Positions 41,930 to 54,269 of a stretch of DNA of 64,000 bases are shown one piece after another. The position numbers were made by a program, and so were the translations under genes. Source of the stretch: Phragmites australis. Taxonomy: Eukaryota > Streptophyta > Magnoliopsida > Poales > Poaceae. Below the pieces are notes generated by a model, which was not told the origin of the DNA, searched no databases, and saw nothing but the letters and a program-made list of their open reading frames with translations. Position 1 is the stretch's first letter. Each line of letters opens with the position of its first letter. The stretch spans positions 51,137,001-51,201,000 of the forward strand of contig NC_084921.1 of NCBI RefSeq assembly GCF_958298935.1, in the 5' to 3' direction.

Positions 41930-43790
41930 TAGTCTCGCTGTAATATTTTATTTTGATAATTTTTAGTTAAAAATTAGTCTTTTAGTTTTTTTATAAAGTT
42001 AGTGTCATTTAGTTACAAAACGTAAAAAATAGAAGAAGAAATAACAATTATGTTAGTGGAAAAAATTTATTTATGTTCTAAACTTTTACCCGAATTATAT
42101 ACACATATTTATTCGATTTGTATATATTTTAATCAACTATCAAAATCGTGCGTCAAGTGTAGACAGTTCAATCAAAATCAAAATAGATTTATCTTATCTG
42201 TGTGCTGTGCCTTGCGTGTTGCTGGCTTGATGTGATGATTTTGAGATACACTGTGCTTCTTAATCTATTATCTTAGAAAGAATTTTAATTATTTTTCATT
42301 ATTTTTTAGTATGAATTTAGCTATTGATTAATTGTATTTTACATCAACTCTTCATTTAGATATTTGATTTTCTATAAGACTATATTTAATATGGATCCTT
42401 ATTTTTTCTATTATAACCCTAAATTTAAATATTATTAAATTTATTTTATTTGGATTCTTTGTTTAGATATTTTGCTTCTCAACCTATATGGAAATAGAAC
42501 TGCTAATTTTCTATAATTTTAATTTCTAATTTAGGTATTTATTAATCATATCTATATGGACTTTTTGGTTTTTGAATTTAGCTATTTATTCATCATATTT
42601 GATATGGGCTTTTTTGTTTAATATAGACCGTTAGGTTTTCATAACAATGAGTGGTCTAGATCTTTTTTCTTTTTTTCCGATTAACGTGATAATTTTGTGA
42701 TATTGAGAGTGAACATGGCGGCTCTTTTGTCCTCCAAATAATAATATAACTAACAAGGTGATCCACACTACTAGTGTGGCAAGCCTCGCTGCAATATTTT
42801 ATCACAATTACCTTTGATTAAAAGTTGGAAAAATTGCTATAATACCATTATAAAGATTTCCATCTTGCCAAAATACCACTAATATATTTATGACATGTGA
42901 GGTTAAGTCCCACATATCATTGATACAACTCAGTGATATTTTGGCAAAGTAGGAGAGAGAATGATATGGTGGTAATTTTCCCTTAAAATTAATCTTTTTT
43001 GCCCTTTTTATATGGTAGTGTCATTTAGTTACCAAACACATAAAATTATAAGAAAAGATAAAAATTATGTTAGTAGAAGAGAAAATTATTTATGCTCCAA
43101 ATTTGTACCTAAATCGTATATATGTATTAATTCGATTGGTATATGTTTTGATCAACTAACAAAATTATATGTCAGGTGTAGACAATCTAACCAAAATCAT
43201 TAGGTATTTGATTTTTAAAATAATTTGAGCTTCCTAAGACTATACTCCTTTCGTCCTAAATTATAGGGAGTATTTGATTCAAATTCTTCTTTTTTTCTAT
43301 TCTAACTTCAATTTCAATTATTATTAATGTTATTTTATTTGAACTATTTATTTAAATATTTTGCTTTCCAAACTATATAGAAATCAAACTGCTAATTTTC
43401 TATATCTTTTAATTTTGAATTTGACTATTTATTAATCGTATTTAATATATATTGCTTGTGCCAATAAACGTGTCCGAATAGGATAAAAAAGTTGAAATCT
43501 TTATTGCTTGTGCCCGTGCGAACAGAATACAAAAGTAACCAACGTTGTGTATGCTTTGCTTTCCAATTATACCAATAAATGTATCCGAACAAATATGTAG
43601 GTTTTGCTTTCAAATTTGTATCTAAATCGAACAGATATTATTCAATATCTTTAATCTTCTAAAGGAAATATATGATTAAATCTAGACCGTTAAATATTTA
43701 TAATAATAAGTGATCTATTTTTTTTTAAATTAACGTGATAATTTTATGGTCTTAAAAACGAACATGGTTACTTCTTTTTCTCCTCACATA
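41930..43790. repeat. Two diverged tandem copies of an 800-bp AT-rich unit
   Basis: Copy 1 (about 41930-42740) and copy 2 (about 42780-43790) share, in order: CTCGCTG(T/C)AATATTTTAT, GTGTCATTTAGTTAC, TTATTTATG(T/C)TC, CAAGTGTAGACA/CAGGTGTAGACA, TATTTTGCTT, GAAAT(A)GAACTGCTAATTTTCTAT and ATTAACGTGATAATTTT. Copy 2 is longer because of a MITE at 42827-42982 and added sequence near 43240. No protein is encoded; the origin of the unit is unknown. Confidence 0.75.
42827..42982. mobile_element. MITE inserted in copy 2 of the tandem repeat, Mutator-like
   Basis: The element is 156 bp and absent from copy 1 of the surrounding repeat. The ends GGAAAAATTGCTATAATACC and (reverse complement) GGGAAAATTACCACCATATC are followed inward by TTGCCAAAATACCACT and TTGCCAAAATATCACT, giving terminal inverted repeats of about 75 bp. 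Flanks TTAAAAGTT and TTAAAATTA agree at 7 of 9, fitting a 9-bp duplication. Confidence 0.75.
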
Positions 43791-45640
43791 TTAAAAAAAT
43801 GTGACATTCGGTTTAATTTAAATAGAGCTCATGAGTATATAAGTATACATGTCTAAGTATCATCTTGCTAGTTGAGTAATAGTGAAATCAACTTATAAGA
43901 TCATTGGAGTTAATGACACCAATCCTAGATTAAATCTTTTACACGAAGCAAGAATTAAAACAAGCTATTAGTGTGAGTGTGTGATCATCCAATGTGTGAG
44001 GGGCCTAAAGCCAGTTTTGACTCCGAGCAATTAAAAAAGCCACATGTCCAAGAGTCAACACATCTTCTGTTCCAACTTCACGGACGAATTGTTTGGTGCC
44101 AGTTGACTTTTGTTTCGTACGGACTAGCAAATTTCAGGACGACAAATCTGGTATAGTCTTTGTTCTTAGTTGCCAAGTAAAACTCTGTCATCCATAATAC
44201 GGTCGTCCCTTTATCCTGTGCCACCAAGCGCTCGTCTCGTGCCATAACCTCTCCTCATCACTGGCGATGGCATGACATCACCAGGTGATTAAACTAACCA
44301 CACCATCAAACTAAACAAATCCGCTACAAACAAAGTCCAGGTCAGCTTTGGTGCCGTACCTTGGAGGACGGCCAAACGTTAGGCTAGCTCCTGGAGTCTG
44401 TTAATTACGTTATTTTAAGTAAATATTTTAAAATTTTATCTATTATAATATTATCATAATATCATCAAATATTATTATAATGTCTCTTATTTTTATCTCT
44501 AACCGTTATTCTATTTACTACTTTTATTAATTTTCTTCTTCTTTTAAACCCATAATTAATGAATTCTCTATTCTATCGGTAAATTTGCGGTTCACCGGTC
44601 GCTACAGTGTCACGGACACATCAATGTAGCACTGAAAATGGGCTGTGACGATACTGCCAATAGCGAGCGACAAAACCAGCGTCGTTCTGCTGCATTTTAC
44701 GGGATCCGCTGGAGCTGGCTTATCAGTCAAATCAGCTGGGTGCCAACTGTGATGTGAACATCTACTGCAAGGTAGTACCGCCAATATTGCGAAGAAAATA
44801 CTAGAATATTACGCTAGTTGTCTCTCGAGTCTCGACTGACATTATCTTGACAGATAAAAGCAATGATATTTCAGTACGGTTGGTGATCGACGCGAGGAAC
44901 CGTTGCTTCGTGAAGGACAGTCCAATTAGACGGATAAGAGGGAGGGGACATGTCATTTTTGCGAGGTCGCCAATAAGCAGGTCGGAATAAACTTGTGCGT
45001 GCCTTGTCGAAGGGACCCCATTGCCAATGGCAATTCACACCAATTCGGCGTGGAGGAAATTAAAGTTCGGTTGCTTCTGCCTTGCTTTCGATACGGATCC
45101 ACGGCCTCGTCTTGCATGGCTCGCGTGGCCCCTACCTCGCAGCATCTTGATAGCCTCCAATGGCGAGCCATACTAATCCAGACAGCCAGCGCAAAACTTG
45201 TTTGCCAACCGGCCGAGACATGGCCGCTAGTGCATGCATGGAACCGAATGCAAACTGAATTTCCAATTCGTACAGATCGATAGGCACCAAACGACACTAT
45301 CTATTAACGGGAGAAGTCACCGCTCGATTTATACTTTGGTGGAGTTTTCAAGGTGACATTTTTTTAAAAAAAAGGTGGGATTTATATTGTAGGATTGAGA
45401 TTAGCGATTAGAGAGGTAAATAGCCGCCTCATTAAATTTTTTAGAATCGAATGATCTTTTCCTTTGCTTCACCAAACACACTTAAAAAATTCAAGTGAGA
45501 ACAAATAAAGAGAAATAAAGTAAAAAAACGATAACATGTGACTTCATGGATGAGATATGAACATAAAGTTATATTTAAGATCATTACATGACCATAGTAA
45601 AAAAAATCGTAACTTTGAAAGAAACTCAAGAAGATAATCA
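43791..45640. other. No gene recognised
   Basis: Intergenic sequence. Around 44945-45290 it is less AT-rich with overlapping open frames on both strands, but no known domain. Confidence 0.35.
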
Positions 45641-46854
45641 CCAGATAAATAAACTCTCTAAGTTGATGATTAGAGGTAAGACAATTAAGAGACCCAAATT
45701 TATATTATTTTATACGTATTTTATACCCCTAGGAATAAAGAGATTAACTTCATAAGGGTGGAAAAACTGCTAATAAAAAAAGGAAAACGAAAATCACATT
45801 AAAAAAAGAAAAACTTACAAGAGAAGTAAGGGAAGTAAAAGAAGAAGACTAGAAGGAGATGGATACAAGTTCACGCGAGAAAATTAACTCCATTAAAGAT
45901 AGAAGTCATCCCTATTTTAAACAAATTATGAAATATTTTTCTCTTACAAAAGTTCTATCCTATCATTAGACTCTCAAATGGTTGACTCAAATCTCACATA
46001 CAGCTCAACCCCTCTATTTATAGTCCTAGAGAGGTGCCGTAGCTTTTAAGTTTTCTTATTCTCAAAATACCTTTGCTTACAATGGCTTCCGACCTACCTA
46101 GGGTATTTTGGTCTATTTTTCACTCTGTCCTTTGAATTGCTATGATACTTTCACGACTTAGCTCTGTCTTGACGCTTGCTTCGTGATGCCATGTGCAGTC
46201 CATTCCTCCACGGCTTTGAGGTCAAATCGTGAAACCGCCTCGCATGTTTCTCAAAGCGTGACTCACTGTTGCTTGCTTTGATAAGCATCCCAGTGTCGAC
46301 ACGTATACTCTATTTTACGATCTTGACCTTCGGCAGGTCTTTTCCGCTCTCGATCTTTCGGGTCGCCATGTCACTTACACCAGCATTTGCTTTGTTTGAC
46401 TTTGTTACCACATCATCTTCATCCTTTCTTCCATATTTTGTTTGACGTCCATATACATAGCTAGAATCAATATTGACTCTGCCTGGCCTCCTTGATCATC
46501 CAACACTAAACTCTCCGCTTGACCCTGATCATCCCGTCATCGACCGCCAAGTTGTATCCATCATTTGTATAATATTAGACAAGCAAACATGCTTCTCCAA
46601 ACCGAAAGCAGACTTCATTGGAAAACTATCATTTAGCACCTTAAAGCATAAAGATTTTGGTTTGATAAAATCCAACGAGAGAAGCTCATCAAAGTGAAAA
46701 AAAAATCAAGAAAGAGAAAAAAAATTCATTTGACATTATAAAATTACTAAACATAATAAAGCTCAAATATGCACAAGATGCTCTCCTTGATGAATGCACA
46801 TGTTTATTATAGCATTTTTCTCACTTTTTTTATTTATGCAAGATTCTTTGGTAT
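45641..46854. other. Probable retroelement-derived non-coding sequence
   Basis: This lies downstream (minus-strand sense) of a copia RNase H fragment and its purine tract, where an LTR would be expected, but I could not find matching LTR ends or a second copy. There is no coding signal. Confidence 0.3.
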
Positions 46855-48190
46855 ATCATACTTTCTCCCCTTTGGCAATACAAACATCAAGGGCAAAAAT
46901 AATATGCAAGCATGAAAATAAAATCTTAATGAGCTTTCACAAGTATACCATAAATCATTTGTAAGAACTAAAAGCAACAAAGGGCTACAGGAGAATAATG
47001 TGGAGCTCATAATCGCACAAAAGCTCAAAAAGATATAAGGACACAATAACATGAAGCGATATAAGTTAGACTCGAAGAATTGGTTATCATATTTAATTTT
47101 ACATAGCCGAATCATGTTCAAAGTGACTACTACATAAGCATCCACTCGTGCCGAGGTAATACATGCATTAAGGACTAGCAAACTTCAATCTCAAACTAGC
47201 CAAACGAGAATTCATGAGAGTAGACTTTGCAAACACTCACATATGAAATCAAGTCTTTAGTTAGATCAAGTGTTTGAGAAAAATTAAACTTTTAAGAACA
47301 TTTTCCTTTAATTCATTTTATCCTTAAATTGACTTTAGCTACCCTAGGTTAACTTCTTTGGGAAACCAAATAAAGCATCAAGACAAACATACTGGATCAT
47401 ATTTTAGCACAAGAAATTTGATTTTTCAAAATTGTTCTAATTTGCATATATTATCAAGTTTTCTCATGATCAAGTCAAATAGTTCCATTGTGACACAAGA
47501 AACACATGTTCCCCTAATATTCTATCATGAGCTAAACCTTTGACAAATACAGAAAATATAGTGTAATATTTCCTAATCTACTATCTTGAAACAAGAAGAC
47601 TAGAACAAGATATTTATCAAACTAGCCTTAATACAAGTATTGACTAAGTCAAAGCATTACGAATATGGTGATAAAGAATATAGTATTTTATAGTCCATAT
47701 GATTGATAAAGTTGCAAAATTTTATTTAAGGAAAGCTAGCTTGCTCGAAATATTTCATATCAGATAATCGAGAGGAGTCTAAGATTAAAAGATTGCTCCA
47801 TACAGCTACTCAACTTAGTTGAAATTCAAGTCTAGCAATCGAAAATACTAAAGACACGAAATTTAAAATTCAACTACTATGATTATTTTACAACATGAGA
47901 TGCAATACTATTGCAAAAAAGTAAGATAGAGTATGTACAAATAAAACTCATCCTCACACAATGGCATAAGGATGACACACTCTAAGCTCTCCTATTAAAT
48001 AAATAAATCTTGTTGTATCTAGAGTCTTGGTGAAAATATCGACAAGCTGGTGTTGGGTATTAATATATTTCAAGTCAATGTCTCCTTTCTCATTGTGGTC
48101 TCTCAAGAAGTGAAATCTTACAATTATGTGTTTGGTTCTGAAGTGTTAGACTAGGTTATTAACTAAGCTGATAGGTATGTACAATTTTCT
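46855..48190 (-). mobile_element. Decayed SIRE/Maximus-type copia element, 3' part
   Basis: On the minus strand, the C-terminal end of RNase H (48175-47954) is followed by about 1 kb of AT-rich non-coding sequence. Then comes TTGCCAAAGGGGAGAAAG at about 46881-46860, a purine tract of the kind that follows the pol region in this lineage. The rest of pol and both LTRs are missing or unrecognisable. Confidence 0.5.
47954..48175 (-). pseudogene. Copia RNase H C-terminal fragment
   Basis: The minus-strand frame reads HFRTKHIIVRFHFLRDHN, EKGDIDLKYINTQHQLVDIF and TKTLDTTRF to a TGA at 47954. This is the standard end of copia pol: the RTKHIDIRHHFLRDH and HQLADIFTKPL motifs of RNase H, the nuclease that removes the RNA strand during reverse transcription. 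One in-frame stop lies shortly upstream, before HFRTKH. Only about 70 codons remain. Confidence 0.85.
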
Positions 48191-48982
48191 ACACACCAGA
48201 CCATCCGATGAGAACATTTTTCTGGACTCAGAGACAAAAAGCACAAACTCTATTTCCTTTTCACTTTTGGTCAGACATGATTATATTTGCAACATATAGA
48301 TATGCTCATGCAACTCAAAACTTATTAAAACCAAGACTACAATCTTATCAATCACTTATCACAAATAAATAAGACACATTTTAACTTCATTCTCATATAT
48401 TAAATTAGAAGCATCGTACACCCCATTTTACAACAGGTCCCTGACAAGAACAACAAAAACAAAGAAGGAAAATAGGGCCTCCTCATAATCTTCTTCCTCT
48501 ACCGCTGTCGTCGACTATCGCCGCTCTGCATGAGTACAAGACGTTGACCACCGACGATGAAGCTCAGCTCTCCAACTGACCTTGATGACGGGCCCAAAAC
48601 CTTCTAAACATCGCAACATCCAATGTCTTGGACCACATCCGAGATGCACTTGACCCAGTGAACTAACATTGACTACCACATCGTTAGATCGACTGAGAAA
48701 ACTCCACTAGCACCACCCATAAATCAGTGACCCGAAACACAAACAAAAGAGGATCTAAAGCATCCCCACCCAGCTGCAAGAAATATACATACACAAACCA
48801 ACCTAGAACACAAACTTACCTCCACAAACTCACGCCGGAGACATTGCTGAACCGCTGCCGCCTCCGAAGAAAGTAGGAACAAGACGGCACTAGCATGACA
48901 TCAAAACAGACAAACGCCGCGAGGACCTAAACACTAGCCTAGCAAATCTACAACCCTACCAGCTACGAGAGAGTCGATCTGC
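48191..48982. other. No gene recognised
   Basis: An AT-rich part runs to 48470, then mixed sequence with short proline/threonine-rich open frames. No domain is recognised. Confidence 0.35.
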
Positions 48983-49018
48983 TTGTACCTACGGATGGAA
49001 ACGGATCGAATACGCATG

Positions 49019-50589
49019 TGTCGGTGTATCAGGAACCGGGGATCCTTGAGTCCCGAGGCCAGGCCAGCCGTCCGCCACGTGTCACCATCCTGCAAGGTCC
49101 CTCCTGCGGGATGAGGAAAATCTAAGTTCCGGGAGAAGGTGCTCGGGGCCACATCCTTTGGTCCCCGAGCACCCCATTTCCCCGATGACCCGCAGAGTCC
49201 AAGTGCCGGGTAGAAGGTGCTCGGGGAGGTGCCCGGTCGCCCCCGAGCACCCTAGTCCCCTGATGATCAGAAGAGCTAAGTTCCGGGAGAGAGCGCTCGG
49301 GGGGCTGCGTGCGGCAGCCCCTGAGCGCTCGGTTCCCCGAGGGTCAGTGCAAAAGTGCTCGGGAGAGAGTGCCCGGGGTTGCACGTGGCAGCCCCCGAGC
49401 AATTGGTTCCCCGAAGTTTCGAGCAAAAGCGCTCGGGAGAGAGTGCCCGGGGTTGCACGTGGTAGCCCCCGAGCACTTGGTTCCCCGAAGGGTCAGCGCA
49501 AGAGTGCTCGGGAGAGAGCGCTCGGGGTGGCACGTGGCAGCCCCCGAGCACTCGGTTCCCCGAAGGTTCGTGCGAGAGTGCCCGGGAGAGAGTGCTCGGG
49601 GAGGTGAACAGTACCCCTGAGCACTCGGTGCCCCGACGACCCAGAAGGGCCCCCGAGGGGCCCGCCGACGAGGTGTTAACTAGTCAGAGGTCCGAGGCCG
49701 CATTTAATAGGCGTGAGCGGCCTAACATCCTGACATCCCCAATTGCTCCCGCCGCAGTGTCAGTCCCTGCCATGCTTTGGCAGAGAGGCGTGGGGCCATT
49801 AATTGCACGGATCCCGTCCCGTATCATCCGGTATATCTCGGGATAACGTTGCCAGGATCAAGGCGTTCTGCTTGCCACCCTGCCGTGGCAAAGGAACAAG
49901 ACAGGGTGGGCGCGCCGGGTGCCTCTGTGGCTGCTCGGTGGGCCCTCTCAATGGCGCCCGGCGCTAGGGCGTCCACAGTGACGAGTGACCGGACGCGCGT
50001 CGCGTTTTTCCACCGCCCCTGTCACTTCGCCCAGAGGAAATGATGACGCCTTTCTCAGTCGTGGCATCTGGGAACTTGTACCCCTTCTTTCCTGTTCGGG
50101 GTATGTCGTGGCCGGCGAATGCATAAAAGGATGGGCATACAGAAAGAGGAAGAGGGGAAAAAATCAGACAACATCGAAAAAAGATCGACTCGAAGCATCG
50201 GAGGAGAGAACAAGCCCAAGCAATCGACCGTGCCACACTTAGACGAAGAACACTGCAAGCAAGCTTGAGCAGAGCTAGAACAAGGAGCCTCAAGCTCTTA
50301 GTTAGACAATATATTCTTGTAACCAGACATATTCCTGGAGGGATCCCCCAGGGAAAGTTATTGCATTCATACAGGAATAGGGTATTACGCCCCCATGCGG
50401 TCCGAACCTGTCTAAACTCCGGTGCATTTACTTCCCTTTGCACTAGGTCGATCATCCCCCACCACCGACCGTTGCATTTATTTCCACTTCCATTTATTTC
50501 TCCGACGAACTTATTCAGGATCATCCACCGGCCGAATCTCTAAAAAGGGGTCTCTCGGGATCCCTGCGACAGGAGTTCACCCTCCGACA
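49019..50589 (+). repeat. Solo LTR of the gypsy family, plus orientation
   Basis: The LTR is 1571 bp, beginning TGTCGGTGTATCAGGAACC and ending CACCCTCCGACA, the same ends as the LTRs of the element at 21520-33069. A perfect 5-base duplication, GCATG, flanks it (49014-49018 and 50590-50594), and no internal sequence is present, so it formed by LTR-LTR recombination. It is clearly more diverged from the full element's LTRs than those are from each other. At 49285-49640 it carries about five copies of the 73-bp-type unit, three of them with an intact CACGTG. Confidence 0.93.
50121..50130 (+). promoter_or_regulatory. TATA-like box of the solo LTR
   Basis: GCATAAAAGG lies at the place of CTATAAAAGG in the full-length element's LTR. 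If still active, it would direct transcription rightwards out of the LTR. Confidence 0.45.
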
Positions 50590-51168
50590 GCATGGAATCG
50601 AATTCGGATAGTATGATTTATCATATATTAATCCGAATGCGAATATGGATCCGGATATCCTCGAATATGAATACGAATCGGATAGTTCGAATACGAATCT
50701 GCATTCGGATATCTACTCGATCTTTGAAATTCAGGTCGGAAATTTAAATTTTTGAAAAAAATTTGACTGAAATTTGATAAAATTCAACTGAAATTTGTTC
50801 TAATTTGATTGGGGCGGAACTTTATGAATTTTGTTCAAAATTCATGTTGGAAATTTAAATTTTTGATCAAATTTAACTGAAATTTGATAAAATTTAACTG
50901 AAATTTGTTCCAATTTGATTGGGTTGGAATTTCGTTCATATCTGAAATTTTTAAAACTTTAGCAAAATTTGGTTCCCTGGTTGGCAGATACGGATACGAA
51001 TCAGATATATCTCAAATTCGGATATCCACATTTGAATCCGAATTTCGAAAACGAATTCGGATATATCCATTTTAGTATCCATTTCAGAAATGAATACAGA
51101 TACAGATATCTATATTCGTATTTTAGCGGATACGAAATCGGGTAATTCGGATTTTCTGCCATTGTACC

Positions 51169-51595
51169 CTCCTCCATCAGCACCGGAGAGGCCGTCGAGG
51201 GCAAGAGACCAACGAGATCGACGCGGGACGGATCACCTCTGAGTCACCTTTTGTAGCAAGGGGAACGTACAAAGATGCTTGAGGTGACAATTGTTTTCTA
51301 TAGGCAAATAACTCAGCGAAGAAATGGCCTTTGATTGCCATTTAGACCAAAATAATTTAGGACAGATCAGCTAGATTAGGGCACTGTAAAAATGATGATT
51401 CTATCTCCTACTCCTTTCAGTCTTTCAGAATAGCGACACTTCAACGAACAATCTACAATTCTACATCATGCCAAAAAGAAGACGAATAATGCTCTACACT
51501 CTACAATCTACACAGTGTGTGGATTTAATTCAGTCCGGTGACTGTCAGGAGCATAAATGTATTGCATATATTAAGGGACCAATAATCGGAGCAGT
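51169..51595. other. No gene recognised
   Basis: Short intergenic stretch between the hAT element and the Helitron-like element. No motif of note. Confidence 0.4.
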
Positions 51596-52085
51596 TCTAA
51601 GGGTCAAGTTACTGTGGGTATTGTTTAAATCGGTTTCATATATGTGTGTATATATATATGTATATACATATGTATACAGATATATATATATATATACATA
51701 TATATATGTATATATATGTACATATATGTGTCTATATATATATGTATACATTTTTTTTGAAATTCCAAAAAAATAGTGAAAGGAATAATAGTTATATTGA
51801 TAAATCGGTTGAAATAATCTAAAATGCATAGGAAAATATCTAAAACTCAAAAAATATGATACAAATTTAGTTAGATTACTATTACTGTCGTCTACATGTT
51901 AAAATTATATGCATGCATAAAAGTACCACTGTTTTCCATATAATTAAATAAATGTGTTAAATATTGATAAATTAATAAATAAATATTGAGGTGTCCAAAA
52001 ATGGTGAATCCAAATGTTTTAGTCTTTTTTTCATGCTCTGTGTAACAAAAAATTGGGCGCGGCGTAGGCATACCAATTTGCCTAG
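51596..52085 (+). mobile_element. Helitron-like non-autonomous element B
   Basis: It is the relative of element A, with TTCCAAAAAAATA, TTAGTTATATTGATAAATC, TTAAATATTGATAAATT and AAATATTGAG in the same order. It ends TTGCCTAG followed by T, preceded by TTGGGCGCGGCGTAGGC...CCAA, which can pair as a short hairpin. A long TA/TATATG microsatellite lies near the left. The left end is set by comparison with element A and is uncertain. Confidence 0.5.
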
Positions 52086-53933
52086 TTATCATAAAAGCCA
52101 GCCATTTTCTAGATTTTTTTCTTCTCATTTTTAGGGATGATAGATATTCATTAAATTCAATCAGCATCAGTTTGGCATGAAAACCGTGGTCCTATTCTCG
52201 ATGGAAACCGTACTAGCTTTTTTCCCCTCACATTTTCTCTCCGGGATGATATCCTTCTATAAACGGAATGATAGGAACAATATTGCTAAGTATTTAATGG
52301 CTGATATACGAACAATATCGCAAAGTATTCTTAGATGCGCCTACAAAAATGCGTTGGAGCTGGTGGAGTATGGGATTTGTTCTACCAATATGGCGGGTTT
52401 TTTTGAAAAGAACTAGATAATAGTGCTACATATTCTGTCATTGCTTTTTTTAAGCCATGCAATTTCTGTCCACAGAGACAAAAGAGCTGATAAGGATTTG
52501 ATAAATAATAACTAATGATTTAAAAGAAATATAGTATATCATGAGAATAGGATATTATTGTACACGTATCTATCATCTTTTATAGTATGTTTAATAACTG
52601 TCGTGAGGTAAATAAAACACGTGCAGATATATCAAACAATTCATCATATTTTACGTAGAAATTATCTCTGAATTAAAAAAACATCTCTAAATAACATAAT
52701 CCAAAAATATTATACTTAAACTCTAAATACAATAGTCACCTTATCCCAACTACATAAGGCGGGATACGCTGCAACCCGACTACATAAGACGGGAGTACCG
52801 TACGACCACTTCTCTTTCAAAAGATTCATTTTATTACTGCCCAGATGGCCACACGCGTCCATGAGTTGCCCTGATCCGTGAGCTGCGACTGGCTCCTCTC
52901 CCAGCCTCTCTTTTTTCTTATCTTTTTCCCGGTGGCCAGGCCAAGCAAATGCAGAGCTATCCTGCGAGTTTTTTATCCCACGAGGCCAGATGGACGCGGT
53001 TCCTCCGCTCCGACCACATCCGATCGGCGCCTTACCGTACGTCCGCACAGCCATGGCCCGGCTCCTCCGCTGTTACTTGCGCGCCGGGTCGCCGTCACGT
53101 CCTCTTCTTGCTCTGCTCAAGCGTCCTAGCCTCACTCTCTTCCACACACCGTCGCCTGCACTTACACACACAGTCACACACACATGTACCATCGCGACGG
53201 GCAGTTCAACAAGCTCCTCTCGCTACTGCGGTGAGAGAGGAGGACGAGGACTCGCACCGGTGACCGGTGTGGGCGCATCGGACGCTAGCTTGCAGTGTGA
53301 GGCGCGCGGGATGATACGGCGCGAGCGTGCCGTGGCCAGACAGCCACCCACCACCGGCGGCACGGGCGTAAATGAGGCGGAAGTGCTCTCGCAAGTCGCA
53401 GCTACGGGCGGGGGGGACAACGAGTTATCGGCTGTTGCACTTGCGGCGAGTCAGAGACGCTTAATTCGGGGCCAGGGGCACACACGCCATTACGAACCCA
53501 AGTGGGCAACCTGTGAAATGTCAAGAATGAACAGGAGGTGGTAGATGGTGCTAGTGGGAGAAGAACAGAACAGGGTTCTTCACTCCATGTGAGGCAGTGG
53601 GAAAATGAAGAAAATGATGTCGCACAGTATATTAGTACATGTGGCAGGAGGGCGGTTGGTGGCTACGGGCACAAATCTAGAAGGATTCATTGGCCAATGC
53701 GAGTGTGAAATGTGATTGATGAGGATTAGTACTTCTGAAACTTTTACTACTAATAATTTTTAAGATATTTAGTTTAGAAATATAAATATAGTATGCATTG
53801 AGTTATTTTGAACAATATTTTTTAATCTTACAAATTAATTAAACTTTATAAATATATTTTGAATAATGATAAAACGTATATATCGGAGACTGTGTAGATT
53901 CAAAACCATTAAGTATTTTTGACCGGTGAGACT
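52086..53933. other. No gene recognised
   Basis: The part 52860-53560 is GC-rich, with pyrimidine-rich stretches and an open plus-strand frame (52990-53544). It has leader-like composition but no known domain. Two copies of the string AACC/TCC-CGACTACATAAG-CGGGA lie at about 52745-52795. No gene call is made. Confidence 0.35.
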
Positions 53934-53951
53934 AGTAAACTAAGCAGGCAT

Positions 53952-54253
53952 GCGAAAGAGCTGTTTGCTCGGCGGTAACGCTCTAGGAGTGAGCATAGCC
54001 GGCGGGGATTTGAGCCCCAGCTCGTACGCCCTTAGAGGGGAGGGGATATTTCTCCTGTAGCATTTAGGATTAGTTCGGGTTAGATTATAATATATACGTG
54101 CGTGCACGTACAGTAATACTATGTGTTTCTGTGTATTGGGGATCTCATACCTCCTAATTCCATCCTAGTGTGCGTAAGACATGCACACGTATATACGTGT
54201 GGTGTAAGTGTGAGATACGTATGAATTATACGTCCTAATTATATCTTAAAAAA
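53952..54253 (+). mobile_element. tRNA-derived SINE
   Basis: The head contains an A-box-like TTGCTCGGCGGTAACGCTC (about 53965) and, 35-45 bases on, a B-box-like GATTTGAGCCC (54007-54017) inside a GGGG...CCCC hairpin, as in a tRNA T-arm. The tail ends in seven A residues (54248-54254). An imperfect target duplication flanks it: AGTAAACTAAGCAGGCAT (53934-53951) and AGTAAATTGCAGGCAT (from 54254). Pol III boxes, A tail and a long duplication together fit a SINE of about 300 bp. Confidence 0.7.
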
Positions 54254-54269
54254 AGTAAATTGCAGGCAT

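Larger units (their letters stand above)
48990..51161. mobile_element. hAT-like element interrupted by a solo LTR
   Basis: TTGTACC flanks it exactly (48983-48989 and 51162-51168), with CTTGTACC and ATTGTACC as 7-of-8 octamers. The left end TACGGATGGAAACGGATCG and the reverse complement of the right end TGGCAGAAAATCCGAATTACC are degenerate hAT-type ends. Subterminal parts are dense in CGGAT/ATCCG and GATACGAAT repeats. Without the LTR the element is about 600 bp. An internal direct repeat (50738-50848 and 50849-50950, starting GGAAATTTAAATTTTTGA) fills the centre. Confidence 0.7.

Noticed and set aside
49285..49640. Regularly spaced repeats resembling a CRISPR array
   Set aside because: The units are contiguous, diverged copies of an LTR segment in a plant genome, with no spacers and no cas genes.
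51540..51850. Open frames of Tyr/Ile/Val-rich peptides on both strands
   Set aside because: They are translations of a TATA/TATG microsatellite inside the Helitron-like element.
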